64,000 nucleotides of DNA, from positions 2,942,152 to 3,006,151 of the forward strand of contig JAESIW010000138.1 of the NCBI GenBank assembly GCA_016802295.1, in the 5' to 3' direction. Made by a program: the position numbers and the translations under genes. Source of the DNA: Brachionus rotundiformis. Its lineage: Eukaryota; Rotifera; Eurotatoria; Ploima; Brachionidae. The notes under the pieces were generated by a model. It searched no databases, was not told where the DNA came from, and saw nothing but the letters and a program-made list of their open reading frames with translations. This document shows, piece after piece, positions 1 to 11,908 of the stretch. Every line of letters starts with the position of its first letter. The stretch's first letter is position 1.

Positions 1-1859
1 TAAGATACTGTAAATACCAAGAGTTAATTTTTTTAATTAAATCGTATACAATCAATACGTTGTTTAAAATTTTTAAGAAACTTAAATAAATAAAATTTAG
101 AAAAAAGAATCTTACAAAAATTAATATCGAAATTTACTTTTTATATATATAAAGTTACAGGAAAAAACTTTTTCAAATACTAGCTCCTGATATACTTATG
201 ATAAAATTTCAATTTTTTGGAAAATCTTAAAATATTTTACTTCTGTCTGGTTCTCATTTAACAAAAAATATTGATCTAATCTTATTTACTTCCTTTAAGT
301 TAAAATTAAAATGATTTGAAAAAACATTATTCGTATAAATAAATATTCAATAAACCGAAATTTTTATTTCAAATTTTGTTTTAAGAAAAGAATATAAACA
401 TTTCGTCTAGTCGTGATTTGTAAAGAATCAAATTTTTTTAAAAATTAGCTTTATAATCCTTTAAATTATAAAAATTTAATTTTATAATTGATTATCGAGA
501 AAGCTACTAGATATTTTAAAAGAATTTTAATGTTCTTTTATATTAGATTTTAATATTTTTAGTCGTTTAGGTTGTATTTTTGAGAAAATATTAGTAATTT
601 AAATTGATGTTTCTATAGAATAAATAAATGCTTTTAATTAAATGAAGTTAAATAGGGTTTAAAGCGATTGAAAATCTTTAATTTTAATTCTTTAGAGGAA
701 AATTTATTTTGATTCTTCTTTTAAATTAAATGAAAGTTCTAAACTTGATTTACCCTCAATGCTTTTATTATGAATGGCTTGTCATATTTCAATCAAACAA
801 TTTTATTAGATAATTAAATTTAAAATTTCAACTAAGTTATTTAGCTTTCAAATTGATTGAATTTCATATCAGTTTTATTGATTATGAATGAGAAAATAAA
901 ACAAGTGAGAATAAATTTTTTTTTTAAATATTTTATTAATAAAAAAATTGTAAATACTTCAGTATTAATCATAAAAAAAACCAATAGTGTCATCATTTAA
1001 ATTTTATTTCCATAACTTCTATTTCAATATGAATTAAATTTTGTTGTGTAATAAAAAGGCGCTATTTATTCAAACCAACAATAATAAAACGTCATTCAAA
1101 ATTTTGCCAAGAATTTTATTATTTCAAAATCAATAAAGTTAAACCAATCTTTATTTGAGTTTTGGATAAAGTAATTATATGTTTTTATTAAAAATTTCGA
1201 TGATGCTAATTGTGAGGGGGACATTTATTTATTTTTCATTTATATAAAATAGTGCAGAATTTTATTTCATTTAATAAAATTGATAAATCTTATTTAGGAA
1301 TAGGTGTTTCGAAGCTTACTCAGGAAGTTAAATTCAATCTTTATTCCGCTCTTAAGTGCACTTTATTTTTCAAGTGCTAATCAAACTTTAGTTACCGAAA
1401 CGCCAACTCTACCGTTCAAGTCATCTTTTCCAATTACTCAACCCATAATTTAGACAAAATAATATACGGAAATTTTTATTTTTTTTATAGTCAGATCGTA
1501 ATTTGATTTCACTAAATAGGAAATTTAAATGGATTTTGTAAAGTTTCACAAGCGTCAATTTTTACTATTAATTTTAATTTGAAGCATTATTTTTAGTTTA
1601 AAAAAATATAAATATGAAATTCATCAGTTTGAGCAATCTGAAAATGCCAAAGCAGTCATTTTTACTTCTCTTTTTTCATCTTTACTTTCATTTAGTTATT
1701 TTTAAAATTGTAATTAACTTTTTAAGCGTTTTAAATTTTTCTAAGCGATTTGTTTTCTTTCCTAATAGGAGATAACAAGTTGCATTATTTATATAAAAGA
1801 AATTTTCTCTTTTTAAGATTAAAATTTAAGATAAAAAAAATTTATCCAAAATTTTCAAT
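1..1859. other. A+T-rich non-coding region
   Basis: No reading frame of useful length and no recognisable domain is visible on either strand. The last 70 bases before the neuropeptide gene hold a TATA-like element, listed separately. Nothing else stands out. Confidence 0.6.
1792..1799 (+). promoter_or_regulatory. possible TATA box of the neuropeptide gene
   Basis: The octamer TATAAAAG lies 61 bases before the neuropeptide ATG, a spacing that would allow a transcription start near 1820-1830 and a short leader. The match is clean, but the surrounding DNA is so A+T-rich that chance TATA matches are common, so this is only suggestive. Confidence 0.3.
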
Positions 1860-2306
1860 ATGAAACCAATGTATACTCTACTAATCTTTGTCTCAATAGC
1901 ACTTGCTATAACTTTTGTTAAATCAGATGAATTGAATCAAATTCCCAAAGATTTGGATGACACGGTAATTCTTAAAGTTAAAGCTGTTTTTTGTTTTAAG
2001 TTTTTTTTTAAGGAAAAGCTGAAAGACGAAATTAGAGAAAAAATCCTGGCTTTATTGATTGGGGATGCATCGGACTCGGCTTCAGTTGAGGAAAATGATA
2101 ACAACTTAGATAAGAGAATGACTTATAGATACGGAAAACGAATGACATACAGATATGGTAAGCGAAGTGCAATGCCGTATAGATTTGGAAAACGATCTTA
2201 CAATTATGATGATCAATTGGAAGACTTATTGAGACATTACAAAAACTGGGAACCTAACCAGAAGAGAATGACATACCGATATGGACGAAGTGTTGATAAA
2301 CAATAG
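1860..2306 (+). CDS. amidated neuropeptide precursor (MTYRYamide / SAMPYRFamide)
   Basis: The protein starts with a typical secretory signal peptide (residues 1 to about 22, hydrophobic core TLLIFVSIALAITFV). Its second half contains MTYRYGKR twice in tandem, SAMPYRFGKR, a longer spacer ending in KR, and a final MTYRYGRS. Gly followed by basic residues is the standard signal for cleavage and C-terminal amidation, so the predicted products are three copies of MTYRYamide and one SAMPYRFamide; the last copy has a single Arg instead of a dibasic site. Bases 1965-2012 look like a 48-nt intron (GTAATT to TTTTTAAG). It keeps frame and has no stop, so the 148-residue frame reads through it; the spliced product would be 132 residues. 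The family could be RYamide-, RFamide- or short-NPF-like; I do not recognise the exact peptide. Confidence 0.85.
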   Translation: MKPMYTLLIFVSIALAITFVKSDELNQIPKDLDDTVILKVKAVFCFKFFFKEKLKDEIREKILALLIGDASDSASVEENDNNLDKRMTYRYGKRMTYRYGKRSAMPYRFGKRSYNYDDQLEDLLRHYKNWEPNQKRMTYRYGRSVDKQ

Positions 2307-3406
2307 ATTCCTCGATGAAGATCAATCGTTCAAATTTCTTGGTCATTTTTCAGTAAACTTTTTTCTGTATATGTTTTTTTTACCATAATTAAAAATTGTC
2401 GTTTCTTTTTTATTTATTAGAACACTCATTTAAGTTATAATTATATCAATTTTAAATAAATAGTTCATTTCAGTATTTAAGCTTTTTTCCATTCATACTA
2501 AATTGATACTAAAATATATTTGGTCTATAGAATTGAATTTATAATTTTTATTTGACAGGAACATTTGATAGAATGTAAAATGAGATTTAAAATAACAACT
2601 TAATTTGTTTTTTTCAGAAATATTTAATACTAATTGCAATTAAAACGTTTTTAATAGCATTTTATTAAAAAAAATAAAAAGCAAAAATTAACTTTTTCAA
2701 AAATGCATTTAAATAAAAAATTATTCAAATATTAAAAAAAAAATTTATTTTAGCAATAAATCTTGAAGCAATATTAAGCAATAACTAGTTTTTTTAATAA
2801 AAAATTTAATTGAGATTTTGGTATAATTAGATACCAGAAACTAGTTATTACGTTTTTAAGTATAAAATATTAATAACAATAATTGATTTTTAATATTTTA
2901 TGATACATGATTGGGGTTAGAAAAGGTTAATTAAAAACTCAATCAATTAGTCTTAAAATTAAAAGCTATTCTGATTTTAAATTAGCTTTAAATTCAATTT
3001 TATCTTGATTGAATTTTTTTTTGTAATTAGTTTTCCGTTTTAAATTTTCCTAATTAAACTAAAAAAATATTATTATAACTTGATAAAAAATGAATTAATT
3101 GTAATTGACATAAAGTCGATTGAGTTAGAAAATAAAAACTATGATTAATATCCTGGACTGAACTTTGTGGGGCAACGATTGATTCAAACATAATTCTTTG
3201 GTAACAAATTTTTCACAAGTCTCCACTGCTTTTAAATTGAAAAAATAAATTAGCTTTTCAATTGAGAAGAAAAAAGTAAAACTTTCATTTGTTTAATAAG
3301 GCTTTAAATAAAAAAATTAAAGAGTTTTATTAATAAAATTATATTTAATAATCAAATTGTCTTAATTAATTAAAAAAAACTATTTTTAGACAAAAGTTTC
3401 ATAAAT
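2307..3406. other. intergenic region with an inverted repeat
   Basis: Spacer between the neuropeptide gene and the 3' end of the kinesin gene on the other strand. An AATAAA near 2454 could serve as the neuropeptide polyadenylation signal. A 12-bp inverted repeat at 2780-2849 is listed separately. No coding potential seen. Confidence 0.5.
2780..2849. repeat. 12-bp perfect inverted repeat
   Basis: AATAACTAGTTT at 2780-2791 is the exact reverse complement of AAACTAGTTATT at 2838-2849, giving a 70-base unit. It might be a tiny terminal-inverted-repeat relic or a chance hairpin in A+T-rich DNA. No flanking target duplication is obvious. Confidence 0.4.
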
Positions 3407-6400
3407 TCACTCTTTGTCATTCATTTTATTGACCAGCTCGTACAATTTGTTCATTATCTCAGGATTATTTGACAAAATACATTCTCTAACATAATCAATT
3501 TTAATCTTTTTCTTTTTTTTCTTTTCAGCAAAGTCCAGCAATGTTTCCAAATTTTTCTAAATTAAGTTATCAAAACCATTCTGTAATTTAAGTAAAAATA
3601 AAATACTTACGAGTTTACTTTTAGTTCTATCTAGATCTAAATTAAGTTTGTTAACTTGCTATTTAATTAATGGCAAAAGTTTAATAAGTTTTACATAAAT
3701 TAAATTAAAAATCTACTTCACGTAGCTTTTCAACCGAGTTGTTTTTTTCACTTTTTTCCTTATCAAACCATTGTCTAGTTGTCATTTTATTAGTCTCGTT
3801 CATTGAGCTTATTTGAACACCATGTACTTGGATAAATAAAGGAAATGTCGAATAATATTTTAAAATCTAAAATTCAAATCTTAAAAGTCAGTCCTCTAGT
3901 TTAAGTTTTGTTTATACTTTTGGATCAACTTTCTGATAAGAAACCAATCTTTGATGGGCAATATTGGGATTATTCGTATCACCACCGATATCGGTGAGAG
4001 TAAATTGTTCATCTCCAAAGCATTTGTAATGACAAAATATTTTCTAAATAAAATTTTAATTTTCTAAAATCATATTTTACTTTAAATTACCTTGAATCGG
4101 GTTGATAAGCATTTAATATTGTTTATACGAACCAAAAAATATAGTTCTTTCAAGTTTTTCTCTGGATTTTGAATTATAGACTTTTCAATATTGTCAAAAA
4201 TGATACCCTGTTGGTCACAAGGTAGTAACTCTACATGCAAATTTCCGCATAATTTTTTGGAATAGTCGAAAAATTTCGGATTGTCATTCAGAGGTACCTT
4301 GATTTAGAAAAAATATGTTTTGTTTTAAAACTAATCATATTTTTAATAATATTAATTACTCTATGCAAAACACATTTTGGTTCAACAAGACCCACTCCGA
4401 TTACCACAGGTGTGTCTGGCGCGTCAATGAATGGATCGAATTCCTGTGAGAAATGAGATTAAAAGCAGTTATTTATCATTTAATTAAAAAAATGACTTTA
4501 TATTTTTGATTATTGATCTTAAAATTAAAATTTTAATGTAATCAAATAGATATAATCCATATTTTTACTTTTCCGTCTTCTTTAAAATCCGAATAATAAT
4601 CAGACATATAAGCTTTTCGATCCAAAAATTTATCCGAATCCCAAATCCATTCCAAAGTTGTGCCAAATTTTTTCACCAATATTACTGGCTTTAAAATAAT
4701 AATTAAATAAAATTTAAAAATTATTATTATTAACTTTTGGCTTTGAGTGAGGGTCGCCCATAACAATCGGATTTAAAATCATCAGATCATATCTCATTTT
4801 TTTGTCTATTAAGATAGACATTTGATTAGCTTCCTCTACCATGGGCATTAAATCAATAAGCTCATTGATGCATTGGAGCTCGTCTGGGTCTCGTTTATCA
4901 AAACTATCAGAAATTAATCCACTTTCTTGGGCTATTTCTTTTTGAATTTTTTCGACTGTTATAGTGGTCACTTGATTTAAAATCATTTGTTCTGAATCTT
5001 GGTCAAATTTGGTTGGATTGATGAATATGTAGTACAATGTCGCACCAAATACCAACCGATCGAAATTATTCAATTGAAATTTTTCTTCATATTGCTTACC
5101 ATTTTTCATTACTCTTGAATTTAAATAGGGCTCAACAAAAAATTCACCGTCCTCCCAAATAATTCCAGCATGCCGGTCACTAACACCCAAACCATAAATT
5201 TGAATGTCTACACCTTCTGCGCTGCCAATAACTAGTACATTTTTTCCTTGTTGAAATTCTAACAAGTGTTTCAAAGAGCCTGTCAACATTGGATCAATGT
5301 TTATATTTGACAAGTGAGGACAAATCTTGGCCTTTTCATTAACGTTATGAGTATCCAATTCTTTAGCCTTTTAAATGTGATTTTTAAATGGTTAAATCGT
5401 TCTATCAAATTTACCTTGCTCATCGCTTCGGCCAAACGTTGTTCGTAGCTCTCTTTCAAGCTTTCCATTTGCTTTTCACTATCCTCAAGTTGACGCTTGA
5501 TATTCTCTTCCATTTCTAATTTAGCTCGTTCATATTCTTTTTTGGACAAATCAGCTGAAATGCCACCAATCATTGCAACCCCTCCGGCTTTTAATTTGGC
5601 AATTTCTTCTTGTAATTCTCGGATTAATTTATCCTTTGGATCTTCATTTATTTTGGCATTAGTCTTGATTTGTTTAGCTCGATCAGCTTAAAATAATTAA
5701 ATTAATAAAATAAAATGATATTTTTAGAATTTTTTTTACCATATCTGAGTGTGGACACTGTTTCTGCATAATTGTTGTCACTGGGACTAATTGCCGCAAC
5801 CTTGAGTTTAGATTTTAATTTTAAATTAATTAAATGCTTTGATAATATACCATCACAGTTTTGCTGTTTCCTCCAAGAGCATTCATTAAAAGCTTGGTTA
5901 AAGTAGAATCTCGGTAAGGAACTCTTGTATTTTTACCGCTACTTTGACTGGCAAGAGCTGCAATCACATTTCCCAGACTAGTTAAGGAAAGATTTATAGC
6001 TATGCCTTCTTTGAGTGTATCACCAGAAGCACCTGTTTTTGATTGACGCTCACTGCCAGCCAAATCAACCAGATCAATTACGGAAACTCTTTGCATTTCA
6101 TTTCCGTCTTTTTTGAAAGTTTGTTTGAAAATAAGTTCCACGATTGTGTGGGCCCGACTTAAACAAAATAATAAAATTTTATAATTTTTAATTAAAATTT
6201 AGGATGTTTTTAATTTAATCTTTATTTTCATAAAATTAATTCAAAATCTCACATCCGACTAACTTTTACACATGAAATTACCTGCTTGTAGCATTCATTT
6301 TGGTTTCAGCAATACTCTTGTTTTTATTACCTTGTTCCATCAGTTTTTCAATAGTCGAATAATTAAAAACTGGTGTTGGTTTCAAATCTTTTTCCATAAC

Positions 6401-7091
6401 TAGTGTTTTTTAATTCTGATTAGATTTTTAAAAAATAATAAGAAAAAAAATCTAACTGTGAAATCCTCTTCCTGGCTTTTCGTGAAGTTGAAGTCCCTTT
6501 TTATCTAATGCTCCTTTGCTAGATAACAGATCGCGTATAACTTCATTGTATATTTCTATCATCGAGAAGGTAACTTCAAATTGGTTATCTGGATTTTCTT
6601 TTTTTTTCTTGTCGATCATACCAAATATTTTCTCACAAACTTGAGGAACCAATCCTTTATTTGCTGGTGTTCCAATTATACTATACGATTTTCCTTTTTA
6701 ATAAAAATCAAAGTTTACAAAACTAAGAATACTTTATGTTATTTTTACCTGATCCAGTCTGACCATAAGCAAATATGCTCGAGTTGTAGCCTTCGAATGC
6801 ATTATTTAGAATACCGATTCCCAAGTCATTGAAAACCCTCAATTGGTCACAATATTTAGACTTTGGACCGTCTGGAGCCAAATATCCACTCGGTTCTACT
6901 TTAAACCCGTCAAAACTCCAATATGAATAATCAAATGCAAATCTTTTTTCGGCTTCCCCTGCACTTGGGTCAGGATTTTTTACTATTGTGGTATTACCAT
7001 TCATTTCAACCAAACATTTTGAATTCAATGCCTTTTCTCGGTCATTAAAGCCCCTCACTCTAACAGCTACTTTCACACTTTCGCTAGGCAT
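3407..7091 (-). CDS. kinesin-3 family motor, KIF28-like
   Basis: Fourteen exons on the minus strand: 7091-6749, 6693-6457, 6399-6282, 6157-5851, 5800-5740, 5686-5415, 5367-4735, 4688-4569, 4443-4360, 4297-4091, 4043-3918, 3866-3717, 3658-3611, 3556-3407. They sum to 2856 nt, or 951 residues, with matching phases. The motor domain (about residues 1-360) has the P-loop GQTGSGKS, the switch I region NATSSRAH and switch II DLAGSERQ. A short coiled neck follows, then an FHA domain near residues 480-560 (SDRHAGI core), the kinesin-3 signature. Residues such as YWSFDGF before the P-loop and a length close to vertebrate KIF28P (about 970) favour KIF28 over KIF1/UNC-104; I see no PH domain at the C-terminus. 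Expected role: ATP-driven plus-end cargo transport on microtubules. The Lys-rich C-terminus is predicted only from splice borders. Confidence 0.85.
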
Positions 7092-7548
7092 TTTGATTTA
7101 AATCTTAGTTTATTCAAATATTTTCTTCTAATTAGTAGAGCTATTACTTTTATATCTTTAAAATAAATTACGTCATTGACTGATTATGAAAATATGAAAA
7201 TGTTTAAGAGAAATTTGGTTTTAACCAAAAGAAGGAAAAACTTTGACGTTAATGTCATGGAAACAATGAATTATGAAAAAAAAAAGTGGAAAAAAATTTT
7301 AATTAGATTTTATTCGATAACTTTAAAAAAATGCATTTAAAAATTCTATAATGTTTATTTTTTTAAGTTAAAAAAAGTCATTATTCTCGATAGAAATATT
7401 GGAAAAAATTTCCTCTTTTCAAAACCAGAGATTTGACTTTGAAGTGAATTTATAAACTAAAATATTAATAAAAATGATATAAAATTTCATTTAAAAAATA
7501 TTTATTTTTATAAATTGCAAGAATTTAATCTTTTTTTCTTTTGATAAA
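7092..7548. other. short intergenic region
   Basis: Spacer of 457 bases between the 3' end of the SAXO-like gene and the start of the KIF28-like gene, both on the minus strand. It must hold the KIF28 promoter. No specific element can be supported. Confidence 0.5.
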
Positions 7549-10022
7549 TTAAACTTTAATTGAGTTAGGTTCACTTATGACACTGGCCTGTTTTTCTTTC
7601 AACTGCGCCATACCCTTGGCAATAAGAAATGCTTTAGCTTCACACATAGTAAGACCGTGGTTTTTAAACGAATTTAAATAGCTTGTGTTGGATTCTATTG
7701 GTTTTGTCTTATCAATTTTTATGTTTCCTGTAGTTGGTTTAAGAGGAAGTGCTCTTTGAGTTTGCTCGCCTTTAAAAGTTTGCTTTGTTGTAGTTTGATC
7801 CTCAAATTTTGAACTTTTTGGCAAATAATAGTCCGGACAAGGATCACTGTACATTATACGTGGTTTAATCTCATATGGTAAGAAGTGAGCCATTGAAACA
7901 GTTTTTGTCTCCATAGGACCAGCTGGAACTTTTAGATGTACATGAGGCTTTTTAATTACGTTTAAGGCTGGTATTTTGCCAATATCAATTGGTCGGAAAT
8001 CTCTCTAAAAAAATGAAATTATATCTAACTCTTTAGATTTTGGATATTATATATTTTATATTATTGATTTTAAATATATGATAAAAAAACACATGTTGTG
8101 GTCTAAAAATTTAAAAGTCTAGATTTTTTTAGCCTTTAATTTATTGAATAATGAAAAAATACTTATGTAACTTCATTTAATCAGGTTTCTCTACAAACTA
8201 TTTTCGATAGACAAAAGACAAGATTTATTAATTAAAAAATTTAAAAAAAAAATGAATGAATTAAGAAAATTTGAAGTCAGAAAACTACTTCGTTTTGCAA
8301 AAAAGTTTATAATATGAACGAAGAAAACTATGGGTAGAAGTTCTAGGACTACAATTGTAATAATCAATCACTTAATTATTTTTATATTAAAATAAATGAT
8401 AAAAGATATATTTTTTAAATAATTGTATTTAAATATATTAATAAATATATCATTTCTCCTTTCTGAGATTTAGATTTTATTCTCTCCTTATGAAAAGGTA
8501 CCGTCATAATTACGCCAAAGTAGATCTAAAGCGCGTCAATAAAAAGAGAAGAACGAATTTTCGTGTTTTAAAATTAAAAATCACCCAAGTTTTTTACTTA
8601 AAGACTAATCAAAATTTAATTAAACCTTAATTTTATTTTTAACTCAAGTCTTAAATTTAAATTTATTGATTAATATATTTTTAGTTTATTATTAATAAAT
8701 GATGAATAAATTCTAATAAACAAAAAATTTCTCTAACTTATCATTTATGTAAAATCTTATTCTTACATGTGTAACAGTTTCTGTTTCAAATTTTTCAGCA
8801 GGTTTTTCATACGGTGGATTCTCTTTCTTACAAGATTTCTGCTTAGTATATTCTTTGGCACGAGTAAATTCTGACGAATAAATGGTTGTATGTTCTCGGT
8901 TGTTATTTGGGTAAATTTCTCTGTTTAAATTCGAATTATAGGGATTACAGTCCGCAGGCTTTGGAGGAACATGGTGCGGATGGAAAACAAAATCTGCTCG
9001 TGTTTGAGTGATACCTGAGATGGTCTTTTTCTTATCACTTGTTATAAAATTCTCTGAATTTTTTGGTAATATTTTTTCAACCAACTCATTATTTTCATAC
9101 TTGACAAAAGTATCACGATAACTTGTTGCCAAATCCATGTCACCTTTAAACACATTAACTTGATATTTAGAGTAAAAAATTTTTACCTTCGGATTTTAAG
9201 TTTGTTTTATGTTCTTTTTTCTGTTTGGGCTCAAGTTTAGTTATATCAATTGGTGGGTGAAAAGTATTAGTACTAGTTACAAAGGTTCTTTCACGATTGG
9301 GAAACAAACTGTCACCAGCATAACTCGGATACTCTGAAAATCCTCTAGATTTTGCTCTTGGATTCCAATTCTTAAAATGATCATTTGCTGTTGTATTGCA
9401 GCATACGGCTGTTTGTATCTGTCTCTTCATTCTAATCACAAAATATATTTAAAAATGTTAATGGTCAGTCCAGACTTACGAAGGTTCATTGGCATTTCGT
9501 CTTACTCTAAATGATCCTTTATTTTCTTTTGGTATAAAATCTTCCCTATATGCAGTTATCTTGCTCAATGGCTCGACAGACTTTTCCTGACTGTCTACTA
9601 ATTTAAAAGGTTTGACTCTTTCCTGTGGCCCATAATTCTTGAAATCAACTTTTTGTACTGTGGTCAAATCTATTGATCCTTTTGAAAGATGAAAGTCTTT
9701 GGGTGGAATGAATGAAGTGGCAGGCCTAGGGTTATAATCTGACTTGTATACTTCATTATAATGTGAAAGGTAGCATTTTTTAGATGATTTCAATTCCGAA
9801 TTGGATCTTGCCCCTTTTTTATTCGATTCTTTGGTACATTCGGGGTGATGAGGCTGTTTAGATCTGTCAAAACACCTTCAATTGGAAATAGAGAAAAATT
9901 TAGATGATTAAATTATAAAAATATATTTTGTACCCATCGTCACAAAGCTCACACAAACATTTAAAATTGCCGAACTTGGAAAGATCGATGTCAGAAAAGT
10001 GCAAATTCTCTAATATGCCCAT
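7549..10022 (-). CDS. SAXO-family stabilizer of axonemal microtubules
   Basis: Five exons: 10022-9934, 9875-9480, 9431-9187, 9143-8767, 8004-7549 (1563 nt, 520 residues, phases agree). The N-terminus has clustered cysteines and histidines (CLCELCDDGCFDR, then QPHHPEC), matching the Cys-rich head of SAXO1/FAM154. The rest is a set of degenerate repeats of the Mn type, for example FKNYGPQERVKPFK and YREDFIPK, with recurrent Tyr, Asp-Phe and Pro-x-Pro spacing. Family knowledge: these proteins bind microtubules, through the Mn repeats, along axonemes and centrioles. The 762-nt intron between exons 4 and 5 is much longer than the others, so an extra repeat exon could be hidden there. The gene lies head-to-tail with the kinesin gene. 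Confidence 0.75.
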
Positions 10023-11908
10023 AATTCAAGTGAGGCTAAGCAGAAATTTAAATTTAAGTTTTTTTTTAAGCTGATCGAAACAGAATTGGCTTCACGTTTT
10101 AATATAAATTAAGAAACCTTTGTAATGTAGTGAAGCTCAATACTATATGTAAGTTCAGGTAAATATAAATAACTTTTTATAACTTTTTTGTTGTAATTTT
10201 TAAAATAAAATGATTCGAAAATAATTTGTTTTAGCTACTAATTGATTTGATGGCTTTGTCAGTTAATGTAAATAAACTGGATAATTTAAATGATATAAGA
10301 TTAATGGAAAATAGTGATTAATGGAGCGCTCGACACTATTTTTTGATATATTAAAGGAGCTCTAATATTTTGTTCCAAGAAGCATAAAATTATTAAATAG
10401 TTGCTAATAGATACTCAATTTGAATGGAAAACAAAATAAAACAAAAGAATAAATGAATAAAAATTAATGTTTTGATTAGTGTTACGACATTTTACCTGAA
10501 TAAATCCAAAAATATTTTTTAATAGTGTCTAAAAATTACAAGTCAATAATTTTTGAAAATTTAAAAAATCAGACTTTGGTAGAAAATAAAATGGAAAATT
10601 TATTTGTTTTTGTTTATTTTTAATTAGTATAAAATATGATTACATATAAGCAAATTCATTGATTTTTTTAACCATTTTATTTACTTTTTTCTTAAATTCT
10701 AAATGTAAGCTTATTATTTCTATTTGCCGCCAAGAAAGTTTGGCAATCCGATTTTTATTTAAATTAGTAAGAAGAAATGAATTATTTGTCTGTAAAAAAG
10801 AGATAAGGGTTTAAAAAGTTAAAATAAGATTTCAATTGACAGCATCCGATACCGGAGTTTCTCTTATTTTAAAAGTAATATCCACAAATAGTGTTTTTTG
10901 TTTATAATTGAATAATTTTTTTTCAAAAATAAATCATTTTATCGTTAAAATTAGATTTAATGTAAAACTCTTGATTATGGATTTATTGATCATCTTGTCT
11001 CTAAAATATAATTTTCAATATTTCCGAAATATGGAAAATTATATTTATTATTTTTCATTTGATAATATAATTGTAATATCTTAAGAATTTAGTTTGAAAA
11101 TTTTTTGTTTTTTCCATTTTTCACCTTGATCTAGCAACAAACTTGTTTAAGAGTTAAACACGAGACAAAAAAAATAATCAAGAGAATAATAGCTTCAATT
11201 AAAATTTAACAATCTAAAGTATTTAATTGATACACAATTGTTGGGATGCTTATCTATTATCACTTAGTCGTCTCAAAATTTCCATTTGCTTGAATGAACA
11301 AAAAAAATTTAAGTTTAAACTTTAATTAAACTAAAGAATTTGCTTTGAATTAGTACATCTTTTCTATCGAATGATATTTTAAATGCTTTAAAATAATTTA
11401 TTATCATAAATTTTATATTAGTTGTTATTTTAATTTTTCCTATTTAATCAATTTTTTTTGTTTAAAAAATAAAAAGTTTAATTTTAAAATTCAATTTATT
11501 TCCAATTTTGTATATAAAAATTGAAAACCAGAAAAAAAATTAAAAAATAGCTTAAAATAAATAATTTAGATTATGCGAAATAAATTTTAAAAATTAAAAA
11601 AAAAATTAAGCTTTTAATATAATTTTGATACTTTCAAAAAATTAATTACTAAAAACTCCTTGTAAAGTCTCTGCTTCCGAAGGAATGTGAATTTGTACAA
11701 AAGGAAACAAATAGAAAACAAAAAATTTTGGATTTTAGAGAAAAAAAAGATGGAATAAAAAAAAAATCCTGTTTTTCACCGTGGTCATAAAGATTTATTA
11801 GGATATTAGGATAAAAGGCCGGTTTAATGAATAATTTAGAATCTTGAATAAATTCTAATTCGAAGACAGTGTATCTGCAATATTGAGTTCAATTTTTTTA
11901 ATTGAGAT
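10023..11908. other. A+T-rich intergenic region
   Basis: About 1.9 kb between the SAXO-like start and the end of the VPS10 receptor gene. Long homopolymer runs; no coding frame, RNA gene or repeat recognised. Confidence 0.55.
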
